Shown: positions 44,636 through 56,223 of the stretch, piece by piece
Position numbering within the stretch: position 1 is the first letter of the stretch
Layout: each line of letters begins with the position of its first letter
Assembly: GCA_963662175.1 (NCBI GenBank)
Contig: OY759217.1
Coordinates: 52,118,108-52,182,107, forward strand
From: Aradus depressus
Taxonomy: Eukaryota; Arthropoda; Insecta; Hemiptera; Aradidae
Direction of reading: 5' to 3'
Length of the DNA stretch: 64,000 nucleotides
Position numbers and translations under genes: made by a program
Notes under the pieces: model-generated
Databases searched by the model: none
What the model saw: only the letters and a program-made list of their open reading frames with translations
What the model was told of the DNA's origin: nothing

Positions 44636-44945
44636 GAGATATGACGTTTTTGTGCTCAGCAAAAGCTAAAGACAACCATAAAGAATGAAGGGAGAGGGAA
44701 ATATACGTGAGGCGAGGTGTAAAGTCAATTTCAGAGATCGAAGGATCCTCATTAAAGCAAAATCAGCAAATAAAAAGACTGAAGGATTAATGCGAGAGCA
44801 GAAACTTACTTGTGAGTTGGGTAGCCTAAAATTCAGAGATCGAAGAACCCACAAAAATCAAAAACTGAAGTTTAAGGATTCAGCAAAAAAAGATAAAGGT
44901 TTAGAAGGAGAGCAGAAACTGAGACTCAGTAGACAGGAAGGGAAG
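44636..44945 (+). repeat. Dispersed repeat F, first copy
   Basis: Tandem ~110-bp modules containing TCAGAGATCGAAG and GAGAGCAGAAACTTAC type motifs. The 181-codon frame here runs into the N gap and is lysine/arginine-rich because of purine-rich DNA, not a gene. Confidence 0.6.
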
Positions 44946-45017
44946 AAAGAAAGGAAAAGAAGGAGAAAGAAGAAGAGAAGAAAGAGGGAAGGAGAAGAAG
45001 AAGGAAAGAAGAAACTT

Positions 45018-45217
45018 NNNNNNNNNNNNNNNNNNNNNNNNNNNNNNNNNNNNNNNNNNNNNNNNNNNNNNNNNNNNNNNNNNNNNNNNNNNNNNNNNNN
45101 NNNNNNNNNNNNNNNNNNNNNNNNNNNNNNNNNNNNNNNNNNNNNNNNNNNNNNNNNNNNNNNNNNNNNNNNNNNNNNNNNNNNNNNNNNNNNNNNNNNN
45201 NNNNNNNNNNNNNNNNN
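45018..45217. other. Assembly gap, 200 N
   Basis: Exactly 200 undetermined bases. It is preceded by purine-only low-complexity sequence (about 44937-45017) and followed directly by the start of duplication copy 2. Confidence 0.99.
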
Positions 45218-48116
45218 TTTATTTATGTAAAAAAACTATTATCATTCATCTCATGTTTGTATATTTTCCAAGATTTAATGTCGGTTGAAGTATATAATTT
45301 ATAATCCCTTTTGACGTGCACACTTGTATCTAATTACCATGTTATGGTTTAACGGAAATAGTTATTGATACTTAACTTTTTTGCAGTATTGCTAACATGT
45401 TCAGCCACGATTTAACATATATTACTACTCATGCCCGGGCTTTAACTTCGAGGTCATATTGCCTACTACCAGAGCGATTAAAGAGCGCTCTTTAATCGCT
45501 CTGGTCGACAAGAGCCCGACTCTATTATGGGAGTCTTAAATTTTGCCTATCCTAAATTTTTATTCACCTAGATAGGGATCTATAAGTACCTTCGTACAGA
45601 CTCGTACGTAAGGACGGCATACATTATTAATACTAAATTATTTATACCTAATACATGTCGGATATGGCTCTAATTGTATAATTGTATAAATATTGTAAAC
45701 AAAGAGTACGTTCTGGGAAGCTATCGTGTCTGCAGTAGAGATAGAAGTATACGTCACTATACGTAACGTTATGTATCCTTAACGTAAACTTTATTGAATT
45801 AATTTGTAGCTTAAATTATAACATTGAAATGATGAAGTGTACAGAGTTCGTTGATCAATAGCTAGATCCCTATCTTTGTCAACTAAGATAATTAATTTTA
45901 ATACTAAATTTCACTTCTCATTTAAAATTCAAGTGTTGTTGACATCTTTCTGCTGGAAAGAGGATTTTCACAAAGTTATTAAAGCTCAGAGCCGGTTATT
46001 CCGACGATGCAACGAGTGCATTTGCACCGGGCGGTTTGGGGATAGTAAAAGTGCAAAACTGTGCTGTTCCAGTTAAATATATAATTTGAGAAGTATTCAG
46101 GTTTTTCATCCAAAGAAACGAGCTCCACTATACGTAAATAACAGAACACTCCACAATGACCTCATGATAAACACAGTGCACGACACAATTCAGGACCTTT
46201 ACAGACGTTTCCACAGCAAATTGCATTCACACCCAAATCCACTCACTTTCCTCACCACACTTGCCACACAACCCTCCCAGGAGATTGAAGAGGAGGTGGA
46301 ACCGTGACTTATCTTAATCCCCAAAAGTATATATATATATATGCCGAGGCCCTTAGGTTTTTTACCTGGAAAGTGAAGAAACCTTGAGCATGCCATCCTT
46401 CGGATGGAACATTAAGCAATGGTCCTGAGCCAGTACGATGTCACATTCTAGTTAAAGAATATCTATCCTAGGTTAATAAAAATTTAGGGTAGGCAAAATT
46501 TAGCATTCCCATAGTAGAGTCGGGCTGATGTCCACCACAATGACGAATGAGGGCTCTGGTAGTAGGCGATATGTGCTTATAGTCAAAAGCAGGGCAGAGA
46601 TAAAATGTTTGAAATTTAACAGTTCTTTGTTCCAAGTGAGATGAGCACTATCTACACACAGTAACGTAACACCATTTATTTATTTTAATGGTCTCTCCTT
46701 CTGTAATAAGTGGATAACACAAAAACTCTAATAATTCCCATTGTAATAAATGTATTGACAAAAATTTTATATGTAAATTGTAACTCCCATATGGACAATC
46801 TATTAATTTTCAGCGGAATCAGCCCAAGGGAAGGGGGGGGGGGGGGGGGGTCTAAAGGGGGCTCAACTCAAAAAACATAATAACTGCCGATGTTTGAATC
46901 TATCGACATGGAATTTCATATTTAAATTCAAAACCCCATAAGGACGGCATCTATTAATTTTCTACTAAATCGGCCGAAGGGAAAGGTAATGGCTCAGAGG
47001 GTGGAGTCTCGTCTAAAAACCTTAATAAGTGCCGATTTGATGAAGATATCGACATAAAATTTAGTATGGGGATTCAGAGGCCGCTATGTAAGTTAACTAT
47101 TCAGTTTTAACTAATACAGTAGATTGTTTTCCGAGGGAGAGCGAAAACTTAATTGATTAATAATTCTTGCTGGGGAAGTACATTACCATTGAATCACCGA
47201 TGCCTTTTTTAAATTTTATTATAAAATGGTCTTTTCTGATATAATAATTATGATCGGTTATAAGAAGGGGATATGCTGGTCTCTTCAAGACTCTTATAAA
47301 CGACTTCCCAACAAGTACGATTTCTACCGATATTTACAAAATTTCATCTCCCCAAACATAAAAACTTCTTACTAGAAGAAAAAAATGCGAATTGATATCA
47401 ATATAAGAAAGAAAAAAAAATTGTTCCCCCCCGCGAAGATTCGTTTTGAAATGAAGTTGAAGCTTTGCATATATTTAACTGTGGGGGGGGGGGGGGGGGG
47501 GGGGGGGGCTTATTATGGGGCCTTCTAAGTAAGTAGCTTACTTCTTGAGAATCATTAATTATACTTAGACAGGGGTTGGCGTAGCTGCTAGACAAGACAA
47601 TGTCGGGGCTATCTCCTGGATCTGCGAGGGCCAGGCTGCCACCAATTATACTACCAGTACCACCAGCTCAGGACAAGAGGCTGCCTCAAGTGGCCCACAA
47701 TCTTACATTCTCTTAGGATGAGGTTACATTGTTTGGCTCAAACATTCAAACTATCTTATTTAACCAATGAAGACTTGAAGTGATTAACCGTATTTTGAGA
47801 AAAATTAGTTCTTTTCTAATATTAATTGAGATATGACGTTTTTGTGCTCAGCAAAAGCTAAAGACAACCAATAAAGAATGAAGGGAGAGGGAAATATACG
47901 TGAGGCGAGGTGTAAAGTCAATTTCAGAGATCGAAGGATCCTCATTAAAGCAAAATCAGCAAATAAAAAGACTGAAGGATTAATGCGAGAGCAGAAACTT
48001 ACTTGTGAGTTGGGGTAGCCTAAAATTCAGAGATCGAAGAACCCACAAAAAATCAAAAACTGAAGTTTAAGGGATTCAGCAAAAAAAGATAAAGGTTTAG
48101 AAGGAGAGCAGAAACT
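45218..48116 (+). repeat. Large duplication, copy 2
   Basis: Repeats in order the tail, SINE, Jockey-like relic, SINE, family D copy and repeat F of copy 1. After 48116 it continues with TACGTTTTGGTTTGGGTG, while copy 1 degenerates into purine-rich sequence, so copy 2 is probably the better-assembled version. Confidence 0.95.
46086..46307 (+). pseudogene. Jockey-like C-terminus, second copy
   Basis: Same 73 codons as at 42895-43116 with no difference seen, as expected if the two are one locus assembled twice. Confidence 0.7.
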
Positions 48117-49260
48117 TACGTTTTGGTTTGGGTGTAGCTTTTGTAGCCTATAAAAACACATTAATGAAGCAATGTCAGTAGACAGACTTCAACCTGGTAC
48201 ATGATGATACTCAACCAGGGGCGTAGCCAGGATTTTGAGCAGGGGAGGGGGGGGGCAAAGTTAGATTACAGGGGTGGAGTGGGGGGGGGGGGGGGTATAC
48301 ACTCCTGGGGGCACAGCCCGCAGTTTCCGTGGTTAGCGTTGCAGACTTTTGTTATTAATTTTGGAGACTCGGATCCTAGAAGCTCCCCCTGAGGTAACCA
48401 CTGACTGTAATACTTAAGCTGACTTTACATGAGCAGCAAAAATGCCAATAGCAGAAAATGCACGCTGTGGTTTCTGTGCTTTTAGAATTGATTTACTCAC
48501 ATCCAATAGCGTGCATTTGCTGGTGCTGCGTTTTGCATTTTTACTGCGCATGTAAAATCAGCTGTAAGAGTATAAAATATATTATATATTTTGAGCGAGG
48601 AAATGAAATGATTGAATTCATGTATATAATTAAATAATATAATGTAATATGACTTGTTTTGTACATGTACATTTATGTAACAGCTGATTGCTGATTTAGG
48701 AATCAGACGCACGGGCAATTTGAAGATCCTATAAGAAACTTGTAAGCAATCCATTTTTAGTAAAAACTATTTTTTTTAGTTTATTTAATTTTTATCTTGG
48801 GTTTTCGCTCTGGCCAGGGGGGGGCACGTGCCCCCCCTGCCCCCCTGGCTACGCCCATGTACTCAACCATAAGAAAAAATTAACATTTGTTCTGATTCTG
48901 ACGAAAATAGCCGAGGAAGAAATACAGAGAATATATGAGTATGTTGTCCTTGTGGCATGAATTCTTCATATTTTCTAGAAAATCATTAATACAGCAATGT
49001 TGGTAGATCGGCTTCAACCAGATACGATGATAGTCCAGTTGTAAAGCTGGTAGATTGTTGCGGGTGAACCGAGACCGATTCCTGGGAATGGCAGAACCGG
49101 GATTTTGAATGTTCAGGTACCCAGTTCTCGGTTCCAGACCCAAAATCGGCAGCAAGGTTCCAAAACCGGACCCAAGGTTCCAAAACCGGACCCGGGTCCA
49201 CGAATATAGATTTTCAGAAGCTTCTTAAAGTAAAAGAGGTGAACGTTTTTAGGCGCTCAC
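47825..49260 (+). repeat. Repeat F copy split by a hAT MITE
   Basis: Module motifs at 47920-48116 lead to GCAATGTCAGTAGACAGACT and the hAT site at 48208. The F-like context resumes with ACCATAAGAAAAAATTAAC and GCAATGTTGGTAGATCGGCT (48995), so part of the repeat is itself duplicated across the insertion. Confidence 0.55.
48216..48859 (+). mobile_element. hAT MITE, 644 bp, perfect 8-bp TSD
   Basis: Termini CAGGGGCGTAGCCAGG and CTGGCTACGCCCATG are inverted, and TACTCAAC flanks both ends (48208-48215, 48860-48867). A palindrome GGGGGGCACGTGCCCCCC lies near the right end. No transposase sequence. Confidence 0.92.
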
Positions 49261-50054
49261 AAGGAAGTTTTCGCTCTCCCTCTCAATCTTCGATGTCTTT
49301 ATTTGGTGGACTGTTCCTTCTGATTTTAGTTCTAGACCCGGGTTCTCGGTTCGAGACACGTGTCTGAGTGTCCCACTCTTCCAGACCCGGTCAACCTTAA
49401 GAAAATAAGAAAATTATATTCTGATTGGTCCTAACCAAAAGAAATATAGAATGTAGGTATGTAGAACTTGACATTTTTATTCATATGTTATTTTGTATGT
49501 TCTGTATAAATAAAAATTATATTAGATAAACAAAATATTCAGATAATAATTATCTAGAATAATAATTATTCTTATACGTACACTATTTTTATTAGACGTT
49601 GACCATGACGGTCTTTCTTATTCTATTTTGGGGAGCAGCAAGTTTTTTCGATACCGTTGTTTTCTGTTTCGAACGAAACTATTCATCCTATTTTTTATGT
49701 AAGAATTGACTGCAGCATTGAATGTAGCATTTTTACATTTTGTACGGTGTACCTTGTTTCTTCGGCAAATATAATACATAATAATTTATTCTAAATTTTG
49801 AATAAGGGGGCATCATAAAAAACACAAAATGGGATAATTCTGTGACATTGAGGCACACCAGGCGTTCCATTTAGACTTGAACGCTAACTGGGGAGATACC
49901 CGTCATTATCACAGATTTTGTCAGTAGGAAGTTAAATAAACAGCATAGGTAGGTACTGTTTAAATAAAAATTGTAATTTAATTTTTACAATAAATTTGTA
50001 TTTTGTACAATTAAAAGGAGATATGAACAATTAATTCTTCGTAAAAGTCGGGAA
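49261..50054. other. Intergenic DNA
   Basis: Includes a short direct duplication CAAGGTTCCAAAACCGGACC just upstream (about 49153-49194). Otherwise AT-rich and featureless. Confidence 0.4.
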
Positions 50055-50525
50055 ATAAAAAAAAGTCCTTGTTATGTACTTCCCCAGCACAAATAATCAA
50101 TTAAGTTGTTGCTCTCCCTCCAAGACCAATCGACCGTTTGGACTAATTATTAAATAGTTGATTTACATAGGGCTTCTTTCCTCCTCCTATTATCCCCCTT
50201 CCCTTCGGCCGATTTTGCTGAAAACTAACAGGTGTCCGGTCCTTATGGGGATTTGATTTTAGATATAAAATTTCATTTAGTTACATTTATGAGTTCAGTT
50301 CTAATCTCTCCTTTTTTTTTTTTACAGATTTGGCTGTGTTGTCCTCAGGGGGGAGAGGGTTCTGGGAACATTTATAAAATTACTTGTCGATAAATTCATT
50401 CTATATGATAGACAGGAAATCGTTTTTATAATCAGGGGGTCAGAAAACATTAAATTATGTTGAAAATATCATCGAATATCTGACCGATTACATAACATCC
50501 CCTATACTTCGTATAACTGGGAAAG
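50055..50525 (-). repeat. Family D copy, reversed, with terminus
   Basis: Starts with the inverse 3' block TTATGTACTTCCCCAGCA and ends with ATCAGGGGGTCAGAAAACAT, CTGACCGATTACATAACATC and CCCTATACTTCGTATAACTG. This copy shows both element ends in one unit. Confidence 0.75.
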
Positions 50526-50920
50526 TAAAAAAAAAGAAATGGGGTATATAAAAGATTATTTGAGTGGTGACTGGGGACAGGCTCAAAGGGGTGGGGGGGG
50601 GGGGGCAGATAGGGGCTGGGATTGCTGATTGATAAGGTGTGAAGCCTGCCCGCATGATCCCATGATCCCGGACAAACACACCTTCTGTATATACGCAGCG
50701 CCCTCATTCTTGGAACATCGCCACAGCCCATTACCAGGATCTTATCAACAACTATTTGGCACAACCCCCTCCATAATCCTTCCTCAATTTTCTACTATAT
50801 TTGATTGTCAAATGATCAAAGTGATTACGGCAGTGAGACCGTGAATGATGTGCAGCGCTGGGGTGGGTTTTGTGAGGTTATAACATTACCCAGATCCACA
50901 CAGTAATATAATATAATAAG
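50526..50920. other. Unique DNA before the 129-bp array
   Basis: Contains a run of about 14 G near 50591; overlapping frames on both strands without domains. Confidence 0.4.
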
Positions 50921-52190
50921 GTTGGCTCGTAGAGGGCTGTCCTCTATCTGTATTTAAATGGGCCCTAGGGCTGAAGCCTCAGGATCAAGTGTGTTGTCAC
51001 CCTCCTGGCTCCCGCAGTGCTGGAAGGACAGTGTTGGCCCTATAAGAAGGTTGGGTCGTAGAGGGCTGTCCTCTATCTGTATTTAAATGGGCCCTAGTGC
51101 TGAAGCCTCAGGATCAAGTGTGTTGTCACCCTCCTAGCTCCCGCAGGGCTGGAAGGACAGTGTTGGCCCTATAAGAAGGTTGGGTCGTAGAGGGCTGTCC
51201 TCTATCTGTATTTAAATGGGCCCTAGTGCTGAAGCCTCAGGATCAAGTGTGTTGTCACCCTCCTAGCTCCCGCAGGGCTGGAAGGACAGTGTTGGCCCTA
51301 TAAGAAGGTTGGGTCGTAGAGGGCTGTCCTCTATCTGTATTTAAATGGGCCCTAGTGCTGAAGCCTCAGGATCAAGTGTGTTGTCACCCTCCTAGCTCCC
51401 GCAGGGCTGGAAGGACAGTGTTGGCCCTATAAGAAGGTTGGGTCGTAGAGGGCTGTCCTCTATCTGTATTTAAATGGGCCCTAGTGCTGAAGCCTCAGGA
51501 TCAAGTGTGTTGTCACCCTCCTGGCTCCCGCAGGGCTGGAAGGACAGTGTTGGTCCTATAAGAAGGTTGGGTCGTAGAGGGCTGTCCTCTATCTGTATTT
51601 AAATGGGCCCTAGTGCTGAAGCCTCAGGATCAAGTGTGTTGTCACCCTCCTAGCTCCCGCAGGGCTGGAAGGACAGTGTTGGCCCTATAAGAAGGTTGGG
51701 TCGTAGAGGGCTGTCCTCTATCTGTATTTAAATGGGCCCTAGTGCTGAAGCCTCAGGATCTAGTGTGTTGTCACCCTCCTAGCTCCCGCAGGGCTGGAAG
51801 GACAGTGTTGGCCCTATAAGAAGGTTGGGTCGTAGAGGGCTGTCCTCTATCTGTATTTAAATGGGCCCTAGGGCTGAAGCCTCAGGATCAAGTGTGCTGT
51901 CGCCCTCCTGGCTCCCGCAGGGCTGGAAGGACAGTGTTGGCCCTATAAGAAGGTTGGGTCGTAGAGGGCTGTCCTCTATCTGTATTTAAATGGGCCCTAG
52001 GGCTGAAGCCTAAGGATCAAGTGTGTTGTCACCCTCCTGGCTCCCGAAGGGCTGGAAGGACAGTGTTGGCCCTATAAGAAGGTTGGGTCGTAGAGGGCTG
52101 TCCTCTATCTGTATTTAAATCGGCCCTAGGGCTGAAGCCTCAGGATCAAGTGTGTTGTCATTAACCCTCCCTGCTCCCCCAGGGTCGGCA
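50921..52190 (+). repeat. 129-bp tandem repeat, about 10 copies
   Basis: Units start GTTGGGTCGTAGAGGGCTGT at 50921, 51050, 51179, 51308, 51437, 51566, 51695, 51824, 51953 and 52082. Each contains GTATTTAAATGGGCCCTAG and CCTCAGGATCAAGTGTGTTG. A few sites vary (AGTGC/AGGGC, CCTAG/CCTGG); outer units share one state and inner units the other. The last unit diverges after about 52160. Confidence 0.95.
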
Positions 52191-52861
52191 TTACCCTCTA
52201 AATGTAATCCAATCAGCTACGCAGACCAACAAAAGGACCTTTTCCCCTTTTTTCCACCCTCCGACTTCCCGATTTACGGTTCTAGCCCACCCACTTCTTG
52301 GAGTGTTTCTGTCCCAGGTCCTATTCTCGATCCTTCTGTCTGTATTTCCCGTTTCCACAACTGCTCTCAACTTCCATGGAAGCAGGGATGTGCTATTTCC
52401 CTGTATTACCATCTGTTCTTTGTTCTTCCGAATAACAGCTATAAATAACTGATTGAACTGATATACTGCATACTTCTGTTGCATTTTTATTTTCCTGACA
52501 AAGATCGTCCACTAATACTTTATGAGTCCTACCGAGATTCCTTTTTGTTTAATATTTTTGTTATTGTCATTAATTGATCTATTAATTACTTTTTACTTTA
52601 TTGTTATTAGTTTATTTATTTTGTATTTATTATTTCTTTGTTCTTTGGGGCCTGAAGAAGAAGGGAAGTTTACTTGCCTTGAAATATCGACGTAAAGAAT
52701 ATTTCACTTAAAAAAATATATATTAAAAATATTTATAATTTAATAAAATTACTATCTATTGTATTTATTAATACCTGGTGAATTGAATATTCATTTACTT
52801 TCTATGACTTATTTATTTTATTCCTATAATTATTATTTTTCAACTCATATGAGATGTATTC
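52191..52861. other. Unique DNA with a CTGAAGA...GAAA hairpin motif
   Basis: At 52652-52700, CTGAAGA is followed by a hairpin (AAGG/CCTT and AAGT/ACTT pairs) and GAAATAT...ATATTTC. The order resembles 3' regions of some retroelements and superficially a hammerhead core (CTGANGA, GAAA). A third stem is not evident, so no ribozyme is claimed. Confidence 0.3.
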
Positions 52862-52985
52862 TAAGATTTAATATCAGCTGATGTACATAATTTATAAGCT
52901 ACTTTGAGGTATGAAATTGTATGACGTTTCACCCAATACACATGTTAAGGTTTAACGGAAATAAATATTATTAATTATTATTTTA
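52862..52985 (+). repeat. Retroelement-like 3' tail
   Basis: AAGATTTAATATCAGCTGAT, TTTATAAGCTACTTTGAGG, GGTTTAACGGAAATAAATAT and ATTATTAATTATTATT. The fullest member of the tail family. Confidence 0.65.
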
Positions 52986-54384
52986 TTATAGTTCAAAAGT
53001 ATATGTTATTTTACAATATCTGTTATCGGTTTGGAAGACTTTAGATACTTATCCCCTTTTCAATTTTATATTATATTTATTCGGTTTGTTGAAGTTGTTT
53101 TTCAATGAAAAAAAATTGTAAACAGACCAACAAAACTCTCTCATGATGATATTTGTACAGGAAGTACATCCCTTAACTTCTAATAAGCGGACATCTCTCT
53201 TATACGGACAATTTTATTTTCATATACAATCGACTCGGACTACGGTTTTATACAATTTGAACCCAGATAATTGCCATTAAGGGAACAGCATCAACCTTTC
53301 CTAAAACAAACCCTTCCTCCATACCAGAGAAGACAGATGTTGTACTAGTGTGTTTACAATGTAGACTCGTCCCAATTACATGTTTTTCAATAATTGTCCT
53401 TCCCCCACCTTTTGACGTCCCTTAGAAAAAAATTAAATTATTTTTTCTCTTTGCTTTTGACCAGTTATGAGTGCGGAAAAATGTGTTTTGACGGTAAAAG
53501 AAAAAAAATTGAAATAACCAACGTTAGTGAGAAAGAAAAACAGAATCCGAGCATTTGGCAAAAATATTTTAAGAAACATTTTTCTTTGTATTTATTTCGT
53601 TAATTAATTATTATTCAAAAAAAATTAAGAAACATTATTTTAAAATATGTACATACATACGCATATGTTTGTTTTTAATTCTTGAAGTAACTTTGTTTTT
53701 TTAGTAAATTTTTTAAGTAATAAACAAATTATTTCTTTATCTAGTTATTAAAGTAAATTGTTTTGCTTAATAAACTTTTTTTTTAAATCACAATAACCGC
53801 ATACAATTTTTCGCATGAAATTTCATATTTTTTATCTAATACCTAAATGTTCTATTAAACGAACAAAATTTAACCCTTTGTGGGAATATTATGTATACAT
53901 AATAACATATTATGTACTCTTATACTGATATATATATTTATTATTATTTTTATATAAATATATATATATATATATATATTCTCGTATACTGGATAATATC
54001 GATGTATCGATCTCATGTTATTAACCTTTTCTGTTTGGTGTGGGTGGATCTCTATAAGAGGTAGGTGGGGAGTGAAGTGGTGCCCCTGATCGTGCCTAAG
54101 ATGGGGACTAGCTCAGCCTATAGAGGGGGCTCACTATATACCAGGGGGGGTTCCTATAGAGCAATCTGTTCATATTCAACTGTTATTTAACCCCAATAGT
54201 AGCAGAATGCTACTTAAAAAATAAATAAATAAATAATAGGAGGATAATTTATCACTGTGTATACTAACTTTCAGTTGTCCTGTTATTCTCCGACCTGCTA
54301 CTTGCTGTGTAGTCACCAAGATGAGGCGAACTGTTATTCTGCTACCTCTAAATGTGATCTTGTTACTTCCTCTGCTATATATAC
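52986..54384. other. AT-rich intergenic DNA
   Basis: An (AT)n microsatellite at about 53930-53985. Nothing else recognised. Confidence 0.5.
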
Positions 54385-54530
54385 CAAGTATAGGGGAAGT
54401 TATGAAATGAGTTAGAAATTTGATGCACAGTTTTCAACGGAAGAGAAGGGAAAGGGGGCTCAACTCAAAATCCTTAATAACTGCTGATGTAATTCAGTTG
54501 TAGCCCGGGCATGAGTCATAATAACTATTT
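54385..54530 (+). repeat. Family D left end joined to a SINE 3' scrap
   Basis: CAAGTATAGGGGAAGTTATG is a left terminus. After one module, GTAATTCAGTTGTAGCCCGG passes into the SINE end GCCCGGGCATGAGTCATAAT (about 54502-54526). Confidence 0.6.
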
Positions 54531-54789
54531 CCTAGAGAAATTTATTTTACATTCTTTCAGGCGCTATAACTTTAGTCATTTTGGTCCTATCTCAAACCTG
54601 AGGTCTCACTATCGATTGGAAATTTAATAAGGTACATTTTTGGTAGGAACCAAACTGTTTTTCAACAGTTGTCGGGCAAATCAAGGAAACGGCTACAAAA
54701 ATATGTTTTAATACGACATTTCAGGACGGTTTTCGGCATCTAAATAATTATAATAAACGTCATTATTTCTTTTTCTTTTTACAGATGTA

Positions 54790-55420
54790 CATTAATAATA
54801 ATAATAATAATATTGACAGACAATACTCATGGTCAAATTGACCGTCTGAGGGGTTATCTCTTCTATTTCTACTCGATAATACACATATATAAAAGTGACA
54901 AAATAAAAATAAAATAATTCAAATACAAATGCAGTAATTTACAAAATTAACTTAAATGATCCTTTAAAAAACTAACAAAAAATAAAAATAAAAAACATCT
55001 TGCTGTTTATATATTATTAATAATTAAATTCTGAAAATAGCTCAAACATATAATTCCAGGCGGCTTTGCAATAGTTAATTAAACTTTTGTAATTTCGTCC
55101 ATTTACATATTCAATAACCTGAGCATAGCTTAACTCTGCTTTACTAAAATAAATAAAACGAAATTTTTTTAAGATGGGGCATACGGCAATAAAGTGAAAC
55201 ACAACTTGCTTGTTATTACACATGGAGCAAAGCTTGACCTCCTTAGTGTAAGAATACTTATTTAGATAAAGAAGTTCACCTCGTACCTTCAGCACGCAGC
55301 TTATCGAATTAGCATCCATCTCTGAGAAAATAACTTTATTATCTGTAAATAACTGTGTATATAAAGTATGCTTGGTAGAGATGTCTAAAGTAAACAGATA
55401 TTATAAATTAACAAATACTT
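54790..55420 (-). mobile_element. LINE relic, minus strand, (ATT)n-type tail
   Basis: On the minus strand a C-terminal ORF2 fragment is followed by ~200 bp of 3' sequence and an ATT repeat tail (plus 54793-54812). No target duplication was identified and the 5' limit is unclear. Confidence 0.65.
55017..55402 (-). pseudogene. C-terminal LINE ORF2 fragment
   Basis: About 128 codons are open on the minus strand; a TAA blocks the frame further upstream. The centre reads KLCSMCNNKQVVFHFIAVCP, the C-x2-C...H-x4-C knuckle found after the reverse transcriptase in non-LTR elements, as in the plus-strand relic at 33899, but the two are different families by sequence. Catalytic domains are absent. Confidence 0.7.
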
Positions 55421-55879
55421 TTAAACTGCTAGGTATATTTTTTAATTTGCTCTCCAGGAAAAGTGGCTGCTCCGTTGATCGACTCTCATTTTCATAATGT
55501 AACAGTTCGACAGTACCTGCTATTTAAAATTAACAGTTATTTATGCTAGCAGCTACTTAGAAATAGAGCTTTAGTCCAACACTGATAGGAGCGGTGTTGT
55601 CTATAGGGTGTCTTCAGGGACTCACTAAGACCCAGGCAACCCTCCCTTCATGCAGTCACTAAATTAGTAGACCACACCCACTTGGGACTCACATGTCACC
55701 CGGCACCGCGGGGGGGTGTCTCAAGTCTGTCTGTCGGATCACGGCATCCATTTAGAAATACGAGATCTAACTAAATAGGATTACGGTAACATGTCAGCAT
55801 CTGTGGGTGCTTTCCATTTCTCTATCGGTCCATTATAATTGATAATATTATACAAAAGATTATTAGCAATAAAAAAATA
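55421..55879. other. Unique DNA
   Basis: GC-richer at 55560-55750, with no recognised gene. Confidence 0.4.
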
Positions 55880-55985
55880 CGGGGGTGAATCATCGGATAT
55901 GTACTTCCCCAGGACGAATTATTCAATTTCGTTTTCTCTCTCCCTCCAAAGCTAATCGACCGTTTGGGCTAAAACATTTTAATCT
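55880..55985 (-). repeat. Family D 3' block only
   Basis: GGGGGTGAATCATCGGATAT, TACTTCCCCAGGACGAATTA and TAATCGACCGTTTGGGCTAA. Confidence 0.6.
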
Positions 55986-56223
55986 TCGGAGTAGAATTGC
56001 GATACGGTTTTCAGTATGGTAGATGTATAGATCTAGTATCTAGTAGGTCGGTGTGCAGGGTCTATTTCCGAAACGGGCGGTTTTCAGCAGTTTCGCTTTA
56101 AACACCAAGAGACGGTAAACATAATGTTAACAACCTGCTTGATGTTAATAACCGGGTAACCTGCTATCACTCTATAATTATAAATATTTTATAGAAACAA
56201 TTCCGGAAATATTTAATTTGGTT

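Larger units (their letters stand above)
42027..44920 (+). repeat. Large duplication, copy 1
   Basis: Matches 45218-48116 at an offset of 3191 bp, apparently identical over most of its length. Differences are mainly one-base indels in homopolymers and near the 3' end. The copies flank a 200-N gap, which suggests a duplicated contig end or unmerged haplotypes. Confidence 0.95.

Noticed and set aside
44685..45230. 181-codon ORF
   Set aside because: Runs through 200 N and through purine-rich low-complexity DNA; repeat F accounts for the rest.
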